Of a stretch of DNA of 64,000 bases, positions 25,058 through 33,877 are shown in pieces. Below the pieces are notes generated by a model. The model was not told the DNA's origin, searched no databases, and was given only the letters and a program-made list of their open reading frames with translations. Each line of letters starts with the position of its first letter. Positions within the stretch are counted from its first letter, which is position 1. Source of the stretch: Roseivivax jejudonensis. Lineage in GTDB: Bacteria; Pseudomonadota; Alphaproteobacteria; Rhodobacterales; Rhodobacteraceae. The translations under genes were made by a program, and so were the position numbers. The stretch lies in assembly GCF_900172265.1 (NCBI RefSeq), contig NZ_FWFK01000004.1, positions 1 to 64,000 of the forward strand. The letters run 5' to 3'.

Positions 25058-26227
25058 ATGGCGTCCCCTACTGCGACCGACACGTCGAGACTGATCACGC
25101 CGGGCGATGCAGCGCCCTCGTTCGTCCAGCGCAGCGTGACCAATCCGCGCTACGCGTTCGACAGCGCCGCCGGGCGCTACCTCGTGCTGTGCTTCTACGG
25201 CAGCGCGCAGGACCCGCATTCAGAGGCTGCGCTGGCCGCCGTCCACGGCCGGCCCGACCTCTTCGATGACGAGCGCGCGAGCTTCTTCGGCGTCAGCACG
25301 GACCCCGAGGACGAGGCACAGCAGCGGGTGCAGAACCGACTGCCCGGCTACCGGCATTTCTGGGATTTCGACCTCGCGGCCTCGCGCCTCTACGGCGTCG
25401 TGGCGCGCGACGCCGACGCGACGATCCGCCCGCCCGACATGGTCCGCCAGTGGGTGGTCATCGACCCGACGATGCGGGTGATGGCCGTCATTCCCTTTCG
25501 CGACGACCGCAGCGACATTGAACAGGTTCTGGCGGGGCTGCAGCGCCTGCCGCCTCCCGACCGGTTCTCGGGCATCGAGAGCATGCCGCCGATCCTGTAT
25601 CTGCCGCGCGTGTTCGAGCCCGACCTCTGCCGGCACCTCATCGGGCTCTACGAGGCGCAGGGCGGCGTCGAAAGCGGCTTCATGCGCGAGATCGGCGGCA
25701 AGACGGTCGGCGTGTCCGATCCGGGCTTCAAGCGCCGCAAGGATTTCGAGATCGAGGACCGCGCGCTGATCGGCGCCCTGCAGGAGCGCTTCAAGCGCCG
25801 CGTGATCCCCGAGATCGCGAAGGTTCACCAATTCAATGCGACCCGCATGGAGCGCTACATCGTGTCCTGCTACGCCGCCGAGGACGGCGGACACTTCTCC
25901 GCGCACCGGGACAACACGACCCGCGGCACCGCGCATCGCCGCTTCGCCGTGTCGGTGAACCTCAACGACGACTTCGACGGCGGCGAGGTGAACTTTCCCG
26001 AATACGGCAAGCGCAGCTTCAAGGCACCGCCGGGCGGCGCGGTCGTGTTCTCGTGCTCTCTGCTCCACCGGGTGAGCAAGGTCACGCGAGGCCGGCGCTA
26101 CGCGTTCCTGCCGTTTCTCTACGATGATGCCGCGGCGCGCATCCGCGAGGAGAACGCGCGGTATCTGGGCGAGACGGGATCGGCCTATACCGCGACGCCG
26201 AAGGTCGAGACCGAGCCGTCGGCGTGA
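25058..26227 (+). CDS. Thioredoxin-fold / 2-oxoglutarate-Fe(II) oxygenase fusion
   Basis: The 389-residue protein begins with an AhpC/TSA-like domain (about 10-160; FYGSAQDPHSEAAL, FFGVSTDPEDEAQQ), but at the place of the peroxidatic cysteine there is none, so this half is probably not a peroxidase. The C-terminal half is a prolyl-4-hydroxylase-type oxygenase with H283-R-D285, H337 and R346 or R347 (LHRVSKVTRGRRYAF) as iron and 2-oxoglutarate ligands. CGGAGGG 8 bases before the ATG supports the start. It is followed by a sigma factor after 21 bases, likely one operon. Substrate unknown. Confidence 0.85.
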   Translation: MASPTATDTSRLITPGDAAPSFVQRSVTNPRYAFDSAAGRYLVLCFYGSAQDPHSEAALAAVHGRPDLFDDERASFFGVSTDPEDEAQQRVQNRLPGYRHFWDFDLAASRLYGVVARDADATIRPPDMVRQWVVIDPTMRVMAVIPFRDDRSDIEQVLAGLQRLPPPDRFSGIESMPPILYLPRVFEPDLCRHLIGLYEAQGGVESGFMREIGGKTVGVSDPGFKRRKDFEIEDRALIGALQERFKRRVIPEIAKVHQFNATRMERYIVSCYAAEDGGHFSAHRDNTTRGTAHRRFAVSVNLNDDFDGGEVNFPEYGKRSFKAPPGGAVVFSCSLLHRVSKVTRGRRYAFLPFLYDDAAARIREENARYLGETGSAYTATPKVETEPSA

Positions 26228-26248
26228 CATGACAACCGTCGCGCGGGC

Positions 26249-26785
26249 ATGAGCGGGGCTCCGGACATTGTCGGGCAGCTCGAGGCGCTTAGGCGCTACG
26301 CGCGCGTGCTGACGCGGGACCCCGAAGCGGCGGACGACCTCGTCCAAGCCACGTTTCTCCGGGCCGAGGAGCGGCGCTGCACCTTCCGCGAGGACGGCGA
26401 TCCGCGAGTCTGGCTGATGTCGATCCTGCACCGGCTGTTCATCGACACGCGCCGGAGCGAGCGCGCTTCCGAGGCCCGTGCCCAAGCCTGGGCCGAGACA
26501 CGGCCGCTCTTTGCGCCCGCCGGCGGCGAACCGGCCGCGCGGCTCGCACAGATCCGCACGGCGTTCCTGGCGTTGTCCGCCGACCGGCGCGAGGCGCTGC
26601 ACCTCGTCGCGGTCGAGGGCCTCAGCGTCGCCGAGGCCGCGGCCATTCTCGGCGTGCCGGCGGGCACCGTGATGTCCCGCGTGGCCCGCGCCCGCGCGGA
26701 CCTGCGCGCGTTCGAGGACGGCACGGCCCTGCGCGCCGGCGCTACCCTGAAGATCGTTGGGAGACGAGATGACGGAACGACCTGA
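26249..26785 (+). CDS. ECF-type RNA polymerase sigma factor
   Basis: The 178-residue protein has region 2 (YARVLTRDPEAADDLVQATFLRAEER; VWLMSILHRLFIDTRR) and region 4 (ALHLVAVEGLSVAEAAAILGVPAGTVMSRVARARADLRAF) typical of extracytoplasmic-function sigma factors. Its end overlaps the anti-sigma gene by 17 bases. It likely directs its own operon and a stress regulon; the -35/-10 pair was not identified with confidence. Confidence 0.9.
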   Translation: MSGAPDIVGQLEALRRYARVLTRDPEAADDLVQATFLRAEERRCTFREDGDPRVWLMSILHRLFIDTRRSERASEARAQAWAETRPLFAPAGGEPAARLAQIRTAFLALSADRREALHLVAVEGLSVAEAAAILGVPAGTVMSRVARARADLRAFEDGTALRAGATLKIVGRRDDGTT

Positions 26786-27533
26786 CGACGAGGACACGCT
26801 GCAGGCCGACACGCTGGCTTTCATCGAGAGTCGGCTCGCGCCCGAGCGGAGCTACGACCTCGCCGGCTACCTCGCGGACCGGCCCGACCGCGCGGCGGCG
26901 CTGCTTTCGGACGCACGGGATATCGCGGGCCTGCGTCTCGCGCTGGCGGCGCCGGAAACGCCCGCGCCGCCGAGCCTCCTGGCGCAGGCACGCCGCCTGC
27001 AGGATCGGCTGCGGTGGCGCGGAAGATTGCGGCGTTCGGCGCCCATCGCCGCGGCCCTGGTGCTGTTCGCCGCCGGCTGGACCGGCCACGGCGTCTTTCA
27101 GAAGGGCAGCCGCAGCGCGGCACCGCCGCTCGTCGAGGCAGCGCTCGACGCCCATGCCGCGCTGGAATTGCGTCACTGGATGGCGTCCCAACCAGAGAGC
27201 GCGTCGCTCGATCCGCAGGAGATCCTTGCAGCGCTCGGCGTGGAGATCCCGTCGCTTCCCGCCGACTGGACCGTCCGGGACGTTCAGGTTGTCGCGACCC
27301 CGGACCGGCCGGGCGTGGCCATCGCCGTGGACACGCCGGATTTCGGGCCGATCTTCCTTCTCGCCGTGTCGCGGAGCATGACCACCGTCCCCGCGGCGCC
27401 GACCGCCTTCGAATACGACGGGCGCACGGTGGCGCTGTTCGAGCGGGGGCGCTCGGCCTTCGTCATGCTGGACGAATCCGGACATCCCGAGCAACTCGCC
27501 TCGGGCGCGCAACTGCTGTCGGAGATGAACTGA
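26769..27533 (+). CDS. Membrane-anchored anti-sigma factor
   Basis: A 254-residue protein with a short cytoplasmic N-terminus that matches the zinc-less anti-sigma layout (DTLAFIESRLAPERSYDLAGYLADRPDRAAALL), one membrane helix near 91-107 (APIAAALVLFAAGWTGHG) and a periplasmic C-terminal domain of about 145 residues. Overlap with the sigma gene and topology identify it as the partner. The ATG at 26769 has GGGAGA upstream. The periplasmic part would sense or relay an envelope signal. Confidence 0.82.
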   Translation: MTERPDDEDTLQADTLAFIESRLAPERSYDLAGYLADRPDRAAALLSDARDIAGLRLALAAPETPAPPSLLAQARRLQDRLRWRGRLRRSAPIAAALVLFAAGWTGHGVFQKGSRSAAPPLVEAALDAHAALELRHWMASQPESASLDPQEILAALGVEIPSLPADWTVRDVQVVATPDRPGVAIAVDTPDFGPIFLLAVSRSMTTVPAAPTAFEYDGRTVALFERGRSAFVMLDESGHPEQLASGAQLLSEMN

Positions 27534-27764
27534 GGGGCGCCTCCGGCCCCTCGGTGTGCGCGATACGCGAGCCCGCAACATCGATCCTGACCACCTCACC
27601 CTACGCGCGTGCGCTCCCTCGAGATAGCGTTCACCGCGACCGCACCGCCCGTCCGACGACCAATGCCGGACCTGGCCCGTGACGGCCCGGCCCTTGCAGC
27701 GTGACGATGTTTTGAGACATTCCGGACAGGAGCACGACAGGGAGAGCCCGGCGATGCAGGCGGC

Positions 27765-29174
27765 ATGAGCGTATTCTGGACCCTGATCTCGGGCGGTTTC
27801 GCGCTCGGCATCGTGGCCGTTTGCGTGTGGCGGGCGCTCGCCACCGCGCGAACCCCGCAGGGCTCGGTCGCGTGGGTGATCTTTCTGCTCGGCGCGCCGT
27901 GGTTTGCCGTTCCGGCCTTCGCCGTCTTCGGGGGGCACCGGCTGCGCAGCTACACGCGGACACGGCAGCGCAGCCGCGCGCTGACCGCCAACCAGAACGA
28001 TGTCGCACGGCTCACGCCGCCGGCCGAGGCCGCGCAGGCCCGGCTCGCCGTGTTCGAGCGCATCGTGAACCTGCCGGCGACCGGCGGCAACGCCGCGCAG
28101 CTCCTGATCGACGGCGCGGAAACCTTCGATGCGATCTTCGCCGCCATCGACGCCGCCCGGCACTCCGTCTGCGTCCAGTTCTACACGATCGTGGACGACG
28201 ATACCGGGCGGGTCCTGGCCGACCGACTGATCGCCGCGGCCGGGCGCGGCGTCACGGTCCGGCTGCTCTTCGATGGCGTCGGCAGCTACGGGCTCTCGCG
28301 CCGCTACCGCACGCGGCTGTCCGAGGCCGGCATCCATGTCATCGATCCGCGCGCGGCGCGCGGGCCGACCTCGCGGCTCAACATCAACTTCCGCAATCAT
28401 CGCAAGACGGTCATCGTCGACGGCATCATCGGCTTTGTCGGCGGGCACAACGTCTCCGACACCTACCTCGGCCACAATCCGACCTACGGCCGCTGGCGCG
28501 ACACCCATGTCGCGCTGCAGGGCCCGATCGTCGCGCAGCTGCAGCTGATCTTCACCGAGGACTGGCACTGGGGCACGGGCGAGCTCCTGACGGACGACCT
28601 GAACTGGGACCCGGGCACCCACCCGGCCGACGTATCCGCCGTTCTGCTGCCGACCGGGCCCGCCGATCCGACGGAGACGGGCGCGCAGGTGTTCTTCGCC
28701 ACCATCACCGCCGCGCGGCGGCGGCTGTGGATCGCCTCGCCCTATTTCGTGCCCGACGGCGCGATCCTCTCGGCGCTGAGCAACGCCGCGCTGAACGGCG
28801 TGGACGTGCGCGTGATACTGACCGGTGGCATCGACCACTACCTGCCGTGGCTCGCCGCACAGGCTTTCCTCGACGACATCCGCGCCGACGGCGTTCGGAT
28901 CTACCATTTCGCCGACGGCTTCATGCATCAGAAGGTGCTGCTGTGCGACGACGACCTCGCGCTGGTGGGCACCGCCAATTGCGACAACCGATCCTTCCGC
29001 CTGAACTTCGAGACGATGGCCGCGTTCGCCGACGAGGGCGTCGCCGGAGACGTGGCGCGCATGCTGGAGGACGACCTGGCGCACAGCCGACCGCACGACA
29101 CGCCGCTGGCGGACAAACCGATCTGGATCCGGGTCGGCGCCAAACTGGCGCGACTGCTGGCGCCGGTGCTCTGA
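27765..29174 (+). CDS. cls: Cardiolipin synthase
   Basis: The 469-residue protein has two N-terminal membrane helices (about 5-24 and 34-55) and two phospholipase D HKD motifs: NHRKTVIVDG (H212, K214, D219) and FMHQKVLLCDDD in the second half, each followed by a GTAN/GG turn. This is the ClsA-type architecture, joining phospholipids to make cardiolipin in the inner membrane. The stop overlaps the next start (TGATG), so the EEP hydrolase is coupled. Confidence 0.9.
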   Translation: MSVFWTLISGGFALGIVAVCVWRALATARTPQGSVAWVIFLLGAPWFAVPAFAVFGGHRLRSYTRTRQRSRALTANQNDVARLTPPAEAAQARLAVFERIVNLPATGGNAAQLLIDGAETFDAIFAAIDAARHSVCVQFYTIVDDDTGRVLADRLIAAAGRGVTVRLLFDGVGSYGLSRRYRTRLSEAGIHVIDPRAARGPTSRLNINFRNHRKTVIVDGIIGFVGGHNVSDTYLGHNPTYGRWRDTHVALQGPIVAQLQLIFTEDWHWGTGELLTDDLNWDPGTHPADVSAVLLPTGPADPTETGAQVFFATITAARRRLWIASPYFVPDGAILSALSNAALNGVDVRVILTGGIDHYLPWLAAQAFLDDIRADGVRIYHFADGFMHQKVLLCDDDLALVGTANCDNRSFRLNFETMAAFADEGVAGDVARMLEDDLAHSRPHDTPLADKPIWIRVGAKLARLLAPVL

Positions 29175-29872
29175 TGCCGCTGCGGATCGCGAGCTACAAC
29201 ATCCGAAAGTCCATCGGGCTCGACCGGCGGCGCAGCCCCGAGCGGATCCTGTCTGTCATCAACGGGATCGGGGCCGACATCGTGCTGTTGCAGGAAGCGG
29301 ACCGTCGCCTCGGCGCGCGGCGTGCCGCCCTGCCCCGCTCCCTGATCGAACGCGAGAGCGACTACGCGGTCGCGGATCTCGCGCGCAACGATGTGAGCCT
29401 CGGCTGGCACGGCAATGCCGTGCTGGTGCGCCGCGGCATCTCGGTCGAGGGCGTCGCGCACCTCGACCTGCCGGGTCTCGAGCCGCGCGGCGCGGTCATG
29501 GTCACCGTCGCCGGGCTGTCCGTCGTCGGCACGCATCTCGGCCTGCTGCGGCGCTGGCGGCAACTTCAGATGCAGGCGATCGTCGATCACCTCGGCGCCC
29601 GGATCGCCACGAGCGTGATCGGCGGCGACTTCAACGAATGGTCGCGGCGCGCGGGCTTCGAGCCGTGGATCGACGATCTGCACCTCGTGACGCCCGGCCC
29701 GAGCTACCACAGCGCCCGGCCCGTCGGCCGGCTCGACCGGTTCGCCTTCGGCCGACAGGTCCGGGCGGGCGATCGTGGCGTCATCCGCCACGGCGCGGCG
29801 CTGCGCGCGTCCGATCACCTGCCGGTCTGGACCGAGGCGACTCTGCGCCCCGCAGCCGACGCGCCGGACTAG
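29174..29872 (+). CDS. Endonuclease/exonuclease/phosphatase-family hydrolase
   Basis: The 232-residue protein has the EEP fold motifs: N9 in ASYNIRKSIG, E41 in VLLQEADRR, GTHLGLL, GGDFNEW and the catalytic SDHLPVW near the end. No signal peptide or membrane helix is seen. Partners of this kind with cls are common in alpha- and betaproteobacteria; a role in lipid-headgroup or phosphodiester hydrolysis is likelier than DNA repair, but this is inference from the overlap with cls. Confidence 0.85.
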   Translation: MPLRIASYNIRKSIGLDRRRSPERILSVINGIGADIVLLQEADRRLGARRAALPRSLIERESDYAVADLARNDVSLGWHGNAVLVRRGISVEGVAHLDLPGLEPRGAVMVTVAGLSVVGTHLGLLRRWRQLQMQAIVDHLGARIATSVIGGDFNEWSRRAGFEPWIDDLHLVTPGPSYHSARPVGRLDRFAFGRQVRAGDRGVIRHGAALRASDHLPVWTEATLRPAADAPD

Positions 29873-29991
29873 CGCGACGCGACTGATCCGGATCGCGCCG
29901 CCGGTGGTGCATGGCTGGACCACGCAGCGCCTTCGGTGTTTTCTGCCGCGTGATCGACACGCGCGCACGCCGTCTTCCGGAAAGGACCGCC

Positions 29992-30528
29992 ATGACCCCG
30001 CAGACCGTTCCCGACGCCACGTTCCACACGCGCGTTCGCAACCCGGCCCTCGGCGGCGACAATCCGTTCGAATGGAAGGCGATCACCAGCGACGACGTCT
30101 TCGCCGGCCGGCGTGTCGTGCTCTTCGCGGTGCCGGGTGCCTTCACCCCGGCCTGTTCCGACAGCCACCTGCCGGGCTACGAGACGCACCACGACGCCCT
30201 TCGCGATCTGGGCGTGGACCTCGTGGCCTGTCTGGCCGTGAACGACGCGTTCGTGATGTTCCAGTGGGCCAAGTCGCGCGACATCGAGAAGCTGACGATG
30301 CTGCCCGACGGAAACGGCGAGTTCACCCGCAAGATGGGCATGCTGGTCGAACGGCGCGGCACCGGCATGGGCCTGCGCAGCTGGCGCTATTCCATGCTGG
30401 TCGAGGATCGCGCGATCCGGAAGATGTTCATCGAGCCGGGCTTCCGCGACGATCCTCCGGGCGTGCCGCTCGAGGTTTCGGGCGCGGAAACGATGCTCGC
30501 CTACCTCAAAGACGGCAACGACGGCTGA
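29992..30528 (+). CDS. Prx5-type peroxiredoxin
   Basis: The 178-residue protein has the atypical 2-Cys Prx5 active site PGAFTPACSDSHLPGY with C55 as peroxidatic residue and conserved R and W downstream (GTGMGLRSWRYSMLVED). A further cysteine near 79 lies in LVACLAVND. It reduces peroxides with glutaredoxin or thioredoxin as donor. GGAAAGGA precedes the ATG. It converges with the arsenite pump gene with 11 bases between. Confidence 0.9.
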   Translation: MTPQTVPDATFHTRVRNPALGGDNPFEWKAITSDDVFAGRRVVLFAVPGAFTPACSDSHLPGYETHHDALRDLGVDLVACLAVNDAFVMFQWAKSRDIEKLTMLPDGNGEFTRKMGMLVERRGTGMGLRSWRYSMLVEDRAIRKMFIEPGFRDDPPGVPLEVSGAETMLAYLKDGNDG

Positions 30529-30539
30529 GCCCGTACCTG

Positions 30540-31586
30540 TCAGGCCGTGGCGAAGCGGCCGCGCGTCCGGTTGGCGAAGGCGACGAGCGACAGCATGACC
30601 GGTACCTCCACCAGCACGCCGACCACCGTGGCCAGCGCGGCGCCGGAATTAAGGCCGAAGAGGCTGATCGCGACGGCCACCGCAAGCTCGAAGAAGTTCG
30701 ACGTCCCGATCATCGCGCAGGGCGCCGCGATCCTGTGCGGCACGCGCAGCCACCACGCGGCGCCGTAGGCCAGCGCGAAGATGCCGTAGCTCTGGATCAG
30801 GATCGGCACGGCGATCAGCACGATGGTCAGCGGACGCTCGAGGATCACGCTCCCCTGCAGCCCGAAGAGGATCGCGACGGTCGCGATCAGCCCGATGATC
30901 GAGGCCGGCTTCACCCGCGCGGTGAAACCTGCGATGCGCGCGTCCGACCCGAGGGCCCGCCGCGTCGCCAGCCCCGCGAGGAGCGGCAGCAGAACGTAGA
31001 GCACGGTTGCCAGCACCAAGGTCTGCCAGGGAACCGAGATTTCCGTCACCCCGAGCAGCAGCGCCACGATCGGCGCGAAGGCCACCACCATGATGAGGTC
31101 GTTCACCGAGACCTGCACGAGCGTGTAGGTCTCGTCGCCGCGCGTGAGCTGCGACCAGACAAAGACCATCGCGGTGCACGGGGCGGCGCCGAGCAGGATG
31201 AGCCCGGCCACGTATTGCGCCGCGTCCTCCGGCGCGATCAGCGGGGCGAAGATGACCTCGAAGAACAGCACGGCCAGCCCCGCCATCGTGAACGGCTTGA
31301 TCAGCCAGTTGACCGCGAGCGTGACGAGAAGCCCGCGCGGCTGCCGCGCGACGCCCGACACCGCGCCGAAATCGACGCCGACCATCATCGGGTAGACCAT
31401 CGCCCAGATCAGCACGGCGACGACGAGGTTGATCCGGGCGATCTCGGCCGCCGCGACGGCTTCGACGAGCCCGGGCGCAACCTGTCCGATCGCGATGCCC
31501 GCCACCATCGCCAGCGCGACCCACAGGCTCAGCCAGCGTTCGAAGCCGCCCATCGCGGACGGCGCGGCGTCGGTCGTATCGGTCAC
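30540..31586 (-). CDS. arsB: ACR3-family arsenite efflux pump
   Basis: The 348-residue membrane protein has ten hydrophobic segments and the ACR3 hallmark [20 protein letters not shown], whose cysteine in helix 4 is needed for As(III) transport in studied members; [19 protein letters not shown] is also typical. It exports arsenite using the proton gradient. It lies 91 bases after the ArsR-ArsC fusion on the same strand, so both form one operon. Confidence 0.92.
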   Translation of the reverse strand: MTDTTDAAPSAMGGFERWLSLWVALAMVAGIAIGQVAPGLVEAVAAAEIARINLVVAVLIWAMVYPMMVGVDFGAVSGVARQPRGLLVTLAVNWLIKPFTMAGLAVLFFEVIFAPLIAPEDAAQYVAGLILLGAAPCTAMVFVWSQLTRGDETYTLVQVSVNDLIMVVAFAPIVALLLGVTEISVPWQTLVLATVLYVLLPLLAGLATRRALGSDARIAGFTARVKPASIIGLIATVAILFGLQGSVILERPLTIVLIAVPILIQSYGIFALAYGAAWWLRVPHRIAAPCAMIGTSNFFELAVAVAISLFGLNSGAALATVVGVLVEVPVMLSLVAFANRTRGRFATA

Positions 31587-31677
31587 TGCGGTCTCCTTCG
31601 CGCGGCGCGGCCCGGATCACCCTTCGGGGGCGGTCCGGGCCGGTCATGTCTGTCTTCGGTCGGGGCGGTCGCGCCGG

Positions 31678-32523
31678 TCAGGCCGTCGCGTTCGCCTCCA
31701 TGTCGGCGATGCGGTCCACCGCCTTCTGCAGCGAGATCCGGTCGAGCGTCTCGATCGGCAGCGCGGTAAAGGCGCGGATACGGTTGCGCAACTCGCCGTA
31801 AGCGCGCTGGAAGGCCAGGCTTTTCTCCGCCTCGGTGCCCTCGGCCTTCACCGGATCGGTCATGCCCCAATGCGCGCTGACAGGCTGGCCGGTCCAGGCC
31901 GGGCAGTCCTCGTTGGCCGCCTGGTCGCAGACCGTGAAGACGAAATCGAGCCTCGGCGCGTCCTCCGACTGAAATTCGCTGACATGCTTGGCCCGCAGCG
32001 CCGAAACGTCGTGCCCCTTGTCGCGCAGGACATCCACCGCGAAGGGATTGAGCTCCGAATAGGGGCGCGTGCCGGCCGAAAAGACCTCGAACCGGTCACC
32101 GGCCTCGTGCCGCAGGATCGACTCCGCAAAGATCGATCGCGCGGAGTTGCCGGTGCAGATGAAAAGAACGTTGAACTTCCTGTCGGTCATGGCTTCAGCT
32201 CCGTCGAGCAGGGAAGAGATCGGCGGCAGGCACAGGTCCGGCCGCCCACGGCAGCAGTCGAGGAAGAGCTGCTCCATCATCGCGCCGGCGGCCGTCAGAT
32301 CGACCGCGTAGCGCAGCGACGTGCCCTCGCGTCTCTGAACCACCAGACGCGCCTGGTGAAGCGCGGAAAGGTAGGCCGACAGGGTCGACGGCTTGATGCC
32401 GAGCACCGCCGCGATCTCGCCGGCCGGCAGCCGGTCGGGATACCGCCGCATCAGCAGCCGGAAGATGGCGAGCCGCTGCGGATGGCCGAGTGTCGTGAGC
32501 TGGGTGACGAGCGCAGATTCCAT
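31678..32523 (-). CDS. arsC: ArsR-ArsC fusion: repressor joined to arsenate reductase
   Basis: Of 281 residues, 1-110 are an ArsR winged helix (LTTLGHPQRLAIFRLLMRR, GEIAAVLGIKPSTLSAYLSAL) and 114-281 an arsenate reductase of the low-molecular-weight phosphatase type (C123-TGNSARS loop; VCDQAANEDCP; GMTDP). Three cysteines at the ArsR end (C90, C91, C98) could be the As(III) site, differing from the usual helix-3 pair. The start at 32523 matches the N-terminus of ArsR; the operator at 32526-32541 touches it. The fused protein could couple sensing of As(III) with production of it from arsenate. Confidence 0.88.
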   Translation of the reverse strand: MESALVTQLTTLGHPQRLAIFRLLMRRYPDRLPAGEIAAVLGIKPSTLSAYLSALHQARLVVQRREGTSLRYAVDLTAAGAMMEQLFLDCCRGRPDLCLPPISSLLDGAEAMTDRKFNVLFICTGNSARSIFAESILRHEAGDRFEVFSAGTRPYSELNPFAVDVLRDKGHDVSALRAKHVSEFQSEDAPRLDFVFTVCDQAANEDCPAWTGQPVSAHWGMTDPVKAEGTEAEKSLAFQRAYGELRNRIRAFTALPIETLDRISLQKAVDRIADMEANATA

Positions 32524-32525
32524 AA

Positions 32526-32541
32526 TTCGTAAATATACGAA
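32526..32541. promoter_or_regulatory. Palindromic ArsR operator
   Basis: TTCGTA-AATA-TACGAA is a perfect 6-4-6 palindrome in A/T-rich sequence, 3 bases upstream of the ArsR-ArsC start. Bacterial ArsR operators have this size and composition. Binding here would block transcription or translation start of the arsenic operon. Confidence 0.7.
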
Positions 32542-32815
32542 AAAAGACTGTACGCAAGCAATTTCGACCAATGCGCAGGCGCGGCTGGTCTTGCGCCCCG
32601 ATGATCGTCACCGGCCCGATCCTGACGCCCTGCCCGCCGAAGAGGCAGCCGCCGCGGTTGTGCCAAGCGAATGAACTGCCTACGCTCCGACCTGCCTGCA
32701 CATAAAATGGGCGCCCGAAGCAAAGTTGCCGACCGCGCGGCACCTCGCACCCGCGCAAGCTGGCATTTGCAAAACGGGCATCCGACAAGATCGGTGCATG
32801 ACAGGGAGATGGACA

Positions 32816-33820
32816 ATGATCCGACACGCAATTCTGGGCGCGAGCCTCCTCTTCGGAGCGACCGCCGTATCGGCGCAGACCGAGATGCCCTTCGCGCTCG
32901 ACTGGAAGTTCGAGGGCCCCGCAGCGCCCTACACCTACGCCATCGATTCCGGCCTGTTCGAGGCGCAGGATCTTTCGGTGACGATCACCGAGGGCGCCGG
33001 TTCGCTCGACGCGATCCCGAAGGTGGCGACCGGCGCATTCCCGGTCGGGTTCGCCGACATCAACTCCGTGATCCGCTTCAAGGACCAGAACCCCGACGCG
33101 CCGGTGATGCCGGTGATGATGGTCTACGACAAGCCGCCCTTCGCGGTCGTCGGACGGATCAGCCAGGGGGTGTCCGAACCCGCCGATCTCGAGGGCCGCA
33201 CCCTCGGCGCGCCGCCCCCGGACGGCGCCTGGGCACAGTTTCCGATCTTCGCGGCAGAGAACGACCTCGACATGGACGCGATCACGGTCGAGCCGGTGGG
33301 CTTCCCGACGCGTGAACCGATGCTGGCCGGCGGCGAGGTCGACGCGGTGACCGGGTTCTCGTTCTCCTCGACCCTCAATCTGATCCGTCTGGGCGTGCCG
33401 GAGGACGACATCTCCGTCATCCTGATGGCCGATCACGGTGTCGACCTCTACGGCAACGCCATCATCGTGAACACCGACTTCGCCGAGGAGAACCCCGAGG
33501 CGGTCACGGGCTTCCTGACCGCCATCGCCGAGGGCTGGCAGGCCGCGATCGACGATCCCGACGCCGCGATCGCATCCCTGCTGGAGCGCAACCCGGCCGC
33601 CGACGCGGATCTGGAGACCCGCCGCCTGCAGCTCGCCATCGATGCCAACGTGCTGACCGACTACGTGGCCGAGAACGGCATGGGCAACATCGACAGCGAA
33701 CGCTTCGCGGCCGCGATCGAGCAGACGCGCACGGTCTACGAGTTCCAGAACGAACCCGATCCCGCCGCGCTCTTCGACGCGAGCTACCTGCCCGAGGGCG
33801 ACGTTCTGATGCTGGAGTGA
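32816..33820 (+). CDS. ABC transporter substrate-binding protein, NMT1/ThiY/SsuA type
   Basis: The 334-residue precursor has a Sec signal (MIRHAILGASLLFGATAVSA, cleaved at AQ) and the family pattern FALDWKFEGPAAPYTYAIDSGLFEAQDLSVTI with GAGSLDAIPKVATG, VGFADINSVIRF and LEGRTLGAPPPDGAW. This class binds thiamine precursors, sulfonates, nitrate or similar; the ligand cannot be told. GGGAGATGG precedes the ATG. Genes for its ATPase and permease follow directly. Confidence 0.88.
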   Translation: MIRHAILGASLLFGATAVSAQTEMPFALDWKFEGPAAPYTYAIDSGLFEAQDLSVTITEGAGSLDAIPKVATGAFPVGFADINSVIRFKDQNPDAPVMPVMMVYDKPPFAVVGRISQGVSEPADLEGRTLGAPPPDGAWAQFPIFAAENDLDMDAITVEPVGFPTREPMLAGGEVDAVTGFSFSSTLNLIRLGVPEDDISVILMADHGVDLYGNAIIVNTDFAEENPEAVTGFLTAIAEGWQAAIDDPDAAIASLLERNPAADADLETRRLQLAIDANVLTDYVAENGMGNIDSERFAAAIEQTRTVYEFQNEPDPAALFDASYLPEGDVLMLE

Positions 33821-33877
33821 CGCGACCCGCCGGGCCGCGGCAACCGCCACGGCCCGGCCCCCGACGCGCGCAGGACA

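Noticed and set aside
29911-29991. Longer N-terminus for the peroxiredoxin
   Set aside because: The extra 27 residues are not conserved-looking, and GGAAAGGA sits right before the ATG at 29992.
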